The notes under the pieces: model-generated
The model's input: only the letters and a program-made list of their open reading frames with translations
The model's database searches: none
Told to the model about the DNA's origin: nothing
In this document: in pieces, positions 16,143 through 20,241 of the stretch
How positions within the stretch are numbered: the first letter of the stretch is position 1
How the letters are laid out: each line of letters starts with the position of its first letter
Made by a program: the position numbers and the translations under genes
DNA from: Deinococcus marmoris
Lineage (GTDB): Bacteria; Deinococcota; Deinococci; Deinococcales; Deinococcaceae
Length of the DNA stretch: 20,241 nucleotides
Assembly: GCF_001949125.1 (NCBI RefSeq)
Contig: NZ_MSTI01000048.1
Span: forward strand, 1-20,241
Direction: 5' to 3'

Positions 16143-16613
16143 TTACTGCGCCGTCACGGCGGGGTTGTCCTCGTAACTGTCGGGCAGTGTCTGGCCGTTC
16201 TTCAACGCCCCCACCACACTTTCAAACTGCGTCTGGAGCTGATCCCGCACGGCCCGCCAGCGGTTCAGGCTGCCGCCACTGGGATCAACAAAGGGGTAGT
16301 GCCGCCGCAGGGTCTGCCCCGGATACACCGGACACGCCTGGGCCGCGCTGTCGCAGACCGTGATCACGGCATCAAAATTCTGAGGATCGGGGACGTCGTA
16401 CAGCGTCTTGCTGGTATGGGTGGAGAGGTCCAGCCCAATTTCTGCCATCACGGTTTTTGCATCGTCCTTGACGCGAGTGGCCTCGGTGCCTGCCGAATGC
16501 ACGTCCAGCTCAACGCCAGTTTTGCGGGCGGCCTCGCGCATCAATGCCTCGGCCATCTGAGAGCGGGCGCTGTTGTGGGTACACAGGATCAGAACGCGGG
16601 GTGGAGTGGGCAT
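16143..16613 (-). CDS. arsC: Arsenate reductase, thioredoxin-linked LMW-PTP type
   Basis: The product is 156 residues. P-loop CTHNSARSQ supplies Cys11 and Arg17. The resolving pair is Cys87 and Cys94 in [14 protein letters not shown], and the general acid is Asp110 in FVDPS. Protein length, motif spacing and position between arsR and arsB are all standard for this enzyme, which reduces arsenate to arsenite in the cytoplasm. The ATG lies 4 bases after the arsR stop. A promoter-like element (TTGACG, 16 bases, TATGCT) sits inside the end of arsR and places a start point right at this ATG. Confidence 0.9.
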   Translation of the reverse strand: MPTPPRVLILCTHNSARSQMAEALMREAARKTGVELDVHSAGTEATRVKDDAKTVMAEIGLDLSTHTSKTLYDVPDPQNFDAVITVCDSAAQACPVYPGQTLRRHYPFVDPSGGSLNRWRAVRDQLQTQFESVVGALKNGQTLPDSYEDNPAVTAQ

Positions 16614-16617
16614 GGCC

Positions 16618-16950
16618 CTAGCATATAGATTTATCTTGATGCGTCAAGCTGGATGACTGGACAAAAATATCATTGAGTAATGCGCCGCCCAGTCCGAACA
16701 ACTGGTCCTGTCGGAGCGCATAATAGGTGTTCTTGCCGCGCTGCTCGGCCCACACCAGCTCGGCGTCGCGCAGGATCGCCAGGTGGTAGGACACCTTGGA
16801 CTGTGGCAAGTTCAGCAGCGCTTCCAGATCGCAGACGCAGCGTTCGCCCCCGGCCAGATAGCGCACCAGTTCAAAGCGGATTTCATGCGACAGGGCCTTG
16901 AGCTGGTCCAAGACGGTGGGGGCTACGGTGGACTCAGGTAGCGTGATCAT
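16618..16950 (-). CDS. arsR: Arsenic-responsive repressor, ArsR family
   Basis: The product is 110 residues with a winged helix: LSHEIRFELVRYLAGGERC, then the metal-sensing CVCDLEALL (Cys38 and Cys40), then recognition helix LPQSKVSYHLAILRDAELV. The CVCDL motif at the start of helix 3 is the arsenite site of the classical ArsR group. It heads the operon arsR-arsC-arsB-arsC-DUF6428 and should repress it until arsenite or antimonite binds. TAGAAT sits 6 bases before the ATG, so the operator is expected to overlap 16950-17030. The C-terminal 12 residues are encoded over the internal promoter-like element. Confidence 0.9.
   Translation of the reverse strand: MITLPESTVAPTVLDQLKALSHEIRFELVRYLAGGERCVCDLEALLNLPQSKVSYHLAILRDAELVWAEQRGKNTYYALRQDQLFGLGGALLNDIFVQSSSLTHQDKSIC
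16620..16647 (-). promoter_or_regulatory. Promoter-like element inside arsR 3' end
   Basis: On the minus strand TTGACG (16642-16647), a 16-base spacer and TATGCT (16620-16625) end 6 bases before the arsC ATG. An inverted repeat CTTGA-TGCG-TCAAG overlaps the -35 box and could be a second ArsR site. Confidence 0.45.
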
Positions 16951-16956
16951 TCATCT

Positions 16957-16962
16957 ATTCTA
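16957..16962 (-). promoter_or_regulatory. -10 box (TAGAAT) of ars operon
   Basis: TAGAAT on the minus strand lies 6 bases before the arsR ATG, giving a leaderless transcript. A weak TTGAAG lies 19 bases further upstream. Confidence 0.5.
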
Positions 16963-17039
16963 CTGGGTGAGATGACAATAGCTTCAACCGATTTCATTCG
17001 TTTGATTCTCGCTGACAATCGGAAGAGTCAGGGGGCAGC

Positions 17040-17799
17040 ATGCTGCCGCTGCTGACCGCTGCCCAGCGTCAGCAGTTCACCCGCTTCCCGAAGTTGGATG
17101 AACGCCTGTTGGCACGGCATTACCTGCTCAGCGCCCCGGAGCGGGAGGCGGTCCTGACCCGCCGCCGCGATTTCAACCGTCTGGGATACGCCGTGCAGCT
17201 CACCGTACTCAAACACCTGGGACGCGGCCTGGCCGCCGCAGAACAGCTCCCGGAAGACGTGCTGATCTTCCTGAGCAGCAGCTTGAGCTTGACCCCGCCT
17301 GTGACCCCCGGTACGCCGCACGGGCCAACACCCGGCACGAACACTTTGCGGAGCTATGCGGGCAGTTCGGCTACGCCGAACTCGGCCGGAATCTGAACCG
17401 CGAGGTGCGCGACTGGCTGCTGCCGCAGGCCGTGACCACCGATCAGCCCTTCCCACTGATGACGGCGTTGATGGACGAACTGCGGCGGCGCAAAATTCTG
17501 ATCCCCCGAATCCAGGTGTTGGAACGGCTGGTGACTGCCGTGCGCGTTCAGGCCGATCGGAACGTCAGCACAACCGGGCCAGCAGCATCAATCTGCTGGT
17601 GGCAGTCATCACCACCTGGAACACGGTGTATCTGGGGCAGGCGGTGTCCGCGCTGCGAGCAGAGGGAATAGATATCCCGGACGAACTGCTTGCCCACGTC
17701 TCACCACTGGGCTGGGAGCATGTCGGGCTGACTGGGGACTACCTGTGGCGGCCTGAAGACGTGCCGCCGCTGGGGACGTTCCGCAAGCTCAACGGCTAG
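17040..17799 (+). pseudogene. tnpA: Tn3-family transposase, internally deleted and frameshifted
   Basis: The N-terminal part starts at ATG 17040: LLTAAQRQQFTRFPKLDERL, then LTRRRDFNRLGYAVQLTVLKHLG, the N-terminal domain typical of Tn3 transposases (DUF4158). A shift near 17280 moves to a second frame (YAARANTRHEHFAELCGQFG, DWLLPQAV). At about 17560 the sequence jumps to the family's extreme C-terminus in a third frame: ERQHNRASSINLLVAVITTW, then PDELLAHVSPLGWEHVGLTG. Full-length members are near 1000 residues, so around 700, including the whole catalytic core, are missing. It cannot be active. Terminal repeats of the transposon were looked for and not found. Confidence 0.8.
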
Positions 17800-18067
17800 A
17801 GCGCGTGCTGGAAGGACAATTCTTCTGAGCGGTGTAAAATTTCTGAATCTTGATCCTGGTGGCGAAATCGGCGGCTCAAGCCGGAAGTGCAAGCTGACTG
17901 AAGCGAGAGACCCGTGTTCGCCCAAGCTTCTCTCCACTCAGCCAATCATCACCAGCTAGCGTCCTTCGGGGCGCTTTTTTCGTGCCGTCATCCACGCCTG
18001 ACCTGTAGAAGACACGCCTGACCGATGAATAGGGGAGAGCCGAACTGGTTCTTGGGAGGTGGTGGCA
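17800..18067 (+). other. Non-coding stretch, possible structured RNA
   Basis: No convincing reading frame. It contains TAAAAT at 17835-17840, a short hairpin CGGCT-CA-AGCCG near 17872-17883, an imperfect stem (CTGA and GAGAG at 17898-17909 against CTCTC and TCAG at 17930-17941), and then a strong terminator at 17958-17980. This could be a small RNA of about 130 bases or an old leader. A Shine-Dalgarno for the next gene starts at 18054. Confidence 0.3.
17958..17980 (+). terminator. Intrinsic terminator, TTCG loop
   Basis: AGCGTCC, loop TTCG, GGGCGCT (one G-T pair), then a T-run to 17980. It closes whatever is transcribed from 17800-17957. Confidence 0.85.
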
Positions 18068-18292
18068 ATGTCAAAGAAGGCCAGCAAACGGTACCGCCGA
18101 CGCCAGCTTGAGCAGACAGACCGGAAGCCCCAATGGACCGTGGGTCAAGCCATCGACGCACTTCCTGCCCCGACTCGCTTGCAGATTAGAGAACCGTTCT
18201 ACCTGCACGAATTAGGGCTGCACAGCGAGCCGCTTATGGGTAGCGTGCCGAGGTTTCAGGAAGGCGCAATCATCATGACCGGGCGCAGATAA
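18068..18292 (+). CDS. Small basic protein, unknown, phage-like context
   Basis: The product is 74 residues, MSKKASKRYRRRQLEQTDRK onward, with a very basic N-terminus, then VGQAIDALPAPTRLQI and a C-terminal SVPRFQEGAIIMTGRR. The start is chosen because GGGAGGT lies 7 bases upstream of ATG 18068; GTG codons at 18059 and 18062 overlap that site and are unlikely. No recognised family. It starts a row of three small same-strand genes of phage character. Confidence 0.55.
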   Translation: MSKKASKRYRRRQLEQTDRKPQWTVGQAIDALPAPTRLQIREPFYLHELGLHSEPLMGSVPRFQEGAIIMTGRR

Positions 18293-18300
18293 AGGGGGCG

Positions 18301-18306
18301 TAGACT
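18301..18306 (+). promoter_or_regulatory. -10 box (TAGACT), leaderless-type
   Basis: TAGACT lies 6 bases before the ATG at 18313. No ribosome site is seen, unlike the genes on either side. Confidence 0.45.
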
Positions 18307-18312
18307 TCCTGT

Positions 18313-18543
18313 ATGAGTACTGTTGTGACGTGCAGGGATAACGTGCTGGTGCAAGTTCGCCAGCATCCATTGACGCGAAGCACTGCTGCTGATCTGGCCA
18401 GGACTCTTTCGGGCTGGCCCCGCAATGCGATTGATGACGCCCTGCGCGAGCTGGAACATGAGGGCATTGTCGCGCGGGAAATCGAGAGTACCAATGGCGG
18501 CGCTCCGCCCACGAAGACCTACTGGTACGTGATCGCCCCCTGA
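18313..18543 (+). CDS. Small winged-helix-like protein
   Basis: The product is 76 residues. VLVQVRQHPLTRSTAADLAR is followed by GWPRNAIDDALRELEHEGIV and then a strand-turn-strand (AREIESTNGGAPPTKTYWYV). This is the helix-helix-recognition helix-wing layout of a minimal winged helix. It is probably a DNA-binding regulator; the target is unknown. It has its own leaderless-type promoter and a strong terminator 22 bases after its stop, so it is a single-gene transcript. Small repressors of this kind occur in phages and plasmids. Confidence 0.65.
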   Translation: MSTVVTCRDNVLVQVRQHPLTRSTAADLARTLSGWPRNAIDDALRELEHEGIVAREIESTNGGAPPTKTYWYVIAP

Positions 18544-18565
18544 TCCCGATGCTCAACAGCCCCAG

Positions 18566-18586
18566 CCGCCCGCATGGGCGGTTTTT
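18566..18586 (+). terminator. Intrinsic terminator after winged-helix gene
   Basis: CCGCCC, loop GCAT, GGGCGG, then TTTTT. Confidence 0.85.
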
Positions 18587-18630
18587 CGTTGCTTCCATCC
18601 TCACTCTGCCCACCAGGAGGTGAGAGCCGC

Positions 18631-19010
18631 ATGGCGAAACGAGACAACGCCCGCGCGGCTCACTTGCTGGCCAAGGCTGCGCTGACCACCGAAGTTTGCG
18701 ACAGAAAAAAATCATGCTCAGGACGCTTCAGAGCTACCGTGAAGCCCTGAAGACGGACCCCGAACTGTCTCGACTTTACACCGAGGCGAGACAGGCCGTG
18801 ATCACCCGTGACTGGGCCGAACAGCTCAGCATCACCCTATCTGGAGCCGCAGCCAAACTGCTGGCACTGGTCGGCGGCGCGCAGTCCTCGGCTCCCGAGA
18901 ACATTCAGGCGGTGACCGGCGCGGTCCTGTCATTCCCACCAGCAACGGGCATTCACGCTCTGGCGCGACGTCGTGGAGCAGGTGGCCTGGAGTTCAGGCC
19001 ACCTGCGTGA
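18631..19010 (+). CDS. HTH protein, phage small-terminase-like, needs -1 shift at A7
   Basis: ATG 18631 follows a strong AGGAGGTGA by 7 bases. Frame 0 reads MAKRDNARAAHLLAKAALTT, then EVCDR, and closes at 18747. An A7 run at 18705-18711, read A-AAA-AAA in frame 0, is a perfect -1 slip heptamer. A -1 shift joins it to KKIMLRTLQSYREALKTDPE, which completes a helix-turn-helix of the type that opens phage small terminases. The joined product is 126 residues and ends at 19010. The last 20 residues (HALARRRGAGGLEFRPPA) lie over a hairpin and may be foreign. Programmed slippage, a lost A, or a read error are all possible. The terminase assignment is tentative. Confidence 0.5.
18979..19005 (+). terminator. 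Hairpin at end of phage-like gene, no T-run
   Basis: CAGGTGGCCTG, loop GAGTT, CAGGCCACCTG: perfect 11-base arms. It overlaps the last codons of the HTH gene. A C/T-rich stretch follows instead of a clean T-run, so the terminator role is uncertain. Confidence 0.4.
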
Positions 19011-19073
19011 GTGCGGCCTCTTCCTCCTCTCAACACCAATAACTTGCCACAACCCTGTTCGAGACACAGCGGT

Positions 19074-19093
19074 GCGGACCGTGAGCGGTCCGC
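19074..19093. repeat. Short inverted repeat at recombinase fragment edge
   Basis: GCGGACCG, loop TGAG, CGGTCCGC. It lies at the point where similarity to the recombinase begins (19085), so it could mark a junction. Confidence 0.4.
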
Positions 19094-19326
19094 CGGGGTC
19101 AGCAAATCGTCCAGCGCTACCGGGAGACCGCCGGGTTGAGCGCTTCCGTTCATCCCCACCTGTTCCGCCACCAGATGCTGACGTTTCTGACTGGTCAGAA
19201 GCTCTCGGATGCACAGATCCAGCTCCTGAGCGGCTATGCCAGCAAGAAGAGTTTGAAGGTCTACCAGCACTTTTCACTCGACACCGTGAACGCCGCGTAC
19301 CAGCAGGCCGTTCGCTTCATAGATCT
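19085..19326 (+). pseudogene. Tyrosine recombinase, C-terminal fragment
   Basis: The frame opens after a TGA at 19082 and reads RRGQQIVQRYRETAGLSASV, then HPHLFRHQMLTFLTGQKLSD, then SGYASKKSLKVYQHFSLDTV. This is the catalytic end of a Xer/phage-type integrase: HxxR in HLFR and the tyrosine nucleophile in VYQHF are present. The usual His/Trp before it is a Tyr (SGYAS where SGHAS is expected). The N-terminal two thirds are absent. The frame then runs into unrelated sequence and the pstS terminator. It likely belongs to the same recombinase type as 13190-13504, on the opposite strand. Confidence 0.75.
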
Positions 19327-19354
19327 CTGGCCCCCGGATTTTGGTGGCCCCTTG

Positions 19355-19383
19355 CCAAAAGGGCCAGCGCACAGCGCTGGCCC
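19355..19383 (-). terminator. Intrinsic terminator of pstS
   Basis: On the minus strand GGGCCAGCGC, loop TGT, GCGCTGGCCC, then TTTT. It lies 18 bases after the pstS stop codon. Confidence 0.8.
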
Positions 19384-19401
19384 GAGTCAGGTGCTGCTGC
19401 T

Positions 19402-19921
19402 TCAGAGCTTCTTGCCACCGTAGGTCATGCTGTTGATGATGCTCTTGGCCTTGTTCGCCGCGTTGCTGGGCAGCTTGGCATAGTCCAGCGGTTCGTTGTA
19501 CTGCTGCCCGGTGGTGGTCATCCAGCTCAACATTTTCTTGAGTTCCATCGCCTGCGCCTCGGTGCGGTTGCCGTACTTCTGATCCTGATAAAAGATCACG
19601 TAGGTAAAGCTGGCAATCGGGTAGGCGTCGGCATTCGGGCTGTTGGTGATGCTGACGCGGGTATCACTAGGGATCACGACGCCCTCGGCGGCCTTGCTGG
19701 CGGGGCCGTTGTCGGCCAGGATGAAGGTGCCCGCGCGGTTCTGCACGCTGCCGTAGGGCAGTTTGTTCTGCTTGGCGTACACCAGTTCCACGTAACCCAG
19801 CGCGCCGGGGGTGCTTTTCACGACGCCTGCCACGCCGTCATTGCCCTTGGCCCCGGTGCCCACGGGCCAGTCCAGGCTGTTGCCGGTGCCCACCTTGCTC
19901 TTCCACTCGCTGCTGACCTTG
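19402..19921 (-). pseudogene. pstS: Phosphate-binding protein PstS, C-terminal half, cut by IS
   Basis: About 173 codons starting [20 protein letters not shown], then [20 protein letters not shown], then [19 protein letters not shown] and ending GGKKL. This is the C-terminal lobe of the periplasmic phosphate-binding protein of the Pst ABC importer. The gene should encode about 340 residues. It begins here exactly at the IS end (19922), so the 5' half with signal peptide and promoter lies on the other side of the IS, outside the window. The natural stop and terminator are kept. As it stands this half cannot be exported or bind phosphate. Confidence 0.85.
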
Positions 19922-19939
19922 CAGTAGTCCGGAAGGTTT
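19922..19939. repeat. IS terminal inverted repeat (left end of right copy)
   Basis: CAGTAGTCCGGAAGGTTT matches the reverse complement of 334-351 at 17 of 18 bases. The last base, T19939, is also part of the transposase stop codon (19939-19941). Confidence 0.8.
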
Positions 19940-20241
19940 CAAGCAGCCTTGACCCCCAGGAGCAGCAGGTCGGCGATCTGTGGGGCGAATTTTTCGCAAG
20001 TCAGATCGCCAGGCAACAGAGATAAAATTCGATCAGCGAAAAATTCGTTATAGGCACGGCGTTTTTCGTCTTCCATGCTGAAGACCAGCGGGCCAGCCCG
20101 CTGGTTCATCAACTGACTGGCTCTGGCTACAGAAACGCTATGCAGCGCCATATTCCAGTGGAAGTGCAGCGCCTGAGCCTGACGGGACTGGCAATCACCC
20201 AGGCCCGCGAACTGCTTGCCGTCCCGGAACGGAAACTCCAT
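19939..20241 (-). CDS. IS4-type transposase, C-terminal part (enters from right edge)
   Basis: Open from the window edge, 100 codons. It begins MEFPFRDGKQFAGLGDCQSR and has HFHWNMALHSVSVARASQ further on. The spacing E-(6)-K in EFPFRDGK fits the end of the YREK signature of IS4-type DDE transposases, which supplies the catalytic Glu. The ATG at the edge is accidental; the real protein extends upstream beyond the window. The stop codon overlaps the IS terminal repeat. Together with 1-298 it would represent the two ends of one transposase type, with the middle unseen. Confidence 0.7.
   Translation of the reverse strand: MEFPFRDGKQFAGLGDCQSRQAQALHFHWNMALHSVSVARASQLMNQRAGPLVFSMEDEKRRAYNEFFADRILSLLPGDLTCEKFAPQIADLLLLGVKAA

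Larger units (their letters stand above)
19922..20241 (-). mobile_element. IS4-type insertion sequence, 3' end (partial)
   Basis: Begins with CAGTAGTCCGGAAGGTTT, the inverted-repeat partner of 334-351, and contains the transposase C-terminus up to the right window edge. It interrupts pstS. The other end of this copy is outside the window. Confidence 0.75.

Noticed and set aside
16951..17039. Tn3 terminal inverted repeat next to the transposase remnant
   Set aside because: No 38-base repeat beginning GGGG could be matched between this stretch and 17800-17900; only short chance matches were seen.
18973..20025. Plus-strand frame of 350 codons over the recombinase fragment and pstS
   Set aside because: It overlaps in another frame two recognisable sequences (recombinase on plus, PstS on minus) and has no recognisable domain.

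Overview
The window looks like a Deinococcus accessory replicon or genomic island. The support is high GC, tandem-GAF histidine kinases, and protein starts that mostly lack a Shine-Dalgarno site but carry a TANNNT box 5 to 8 bases upstream, which is the leaderless-mRNA pattern known from Deinococcus. Both window ends lie inside copies of one IS4-type element. The 5' part of its transposase runs off the left edge, and the 3' part of a transposase runs in from the right edge. The two visible IS ends are an 18-base inverted-repeat pair with one mismatch (334-351 and 19922-19939). This is what an assembly contig broken at a repeated IS would look like.

Layout. 1-351: IS end. 262-2151 (-): a large lipoprotein with a MACPF-like N-terminal half and a GON-like C-terminal domain, cut at codon 600 by the IS. 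2219-2369: decayed copy of a terminator plus gene-start block. 2395-3123 (+): ZIP-family metal transporter. 3170-3839 (-): small membrane protein and a ribbon-helix-helix-like protein. 3921-3984: GTCAAA repeats. 3997-4620 (-): a small protein coupled to a frameshifted lipoprotein. 4619-5059 (+): unknown helical protein. 5093-6754 (+): metallo-beta-lactamase/beta-CASP nuclease. 6935-7812 (+): two small proteins and a single-domain response regulator. 7823-8005: remnant of a second beta-CASP gene tail. 8002-9810 and 10346-13126 (-): two GAF histidine kinases. 13190-13504 (-): broken tyrosine recombinase. 13636-16950 (-): arsenic operon arsR, arsC, arsB, second arsC, DUF6428-type gene. 17040-17799: internally deleted Tn3 transposase. 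18068-19010 (+): three small phage-like genes, the last needing a -1 frameshift. 19085-19326 (+): 3' piece of a tyrosine recombinase. 19402-19921 (-): 3' half of pstS, cut by the second IS.

The intact functions are metal and metalloid handling (ZIP transporter, arsenic operon), signalling (two cytoplasmic kinases and a receiver protein) and RNA or DNA processing (beta-CASP nuclease). Between them lies debris from at least four mobile elements: an IS4-type IS, a Tn3 transposon, tyrosine recombinase(s) and a phage. The ars operon and Tn3 remnant sit between two inverted recombinase pieces, which suggests a cargo region assembled by repeated insertion. The most unusual gene is the MACPF-like/GON lipoprotein, because GON is best known from animal ADAMTS proteases.
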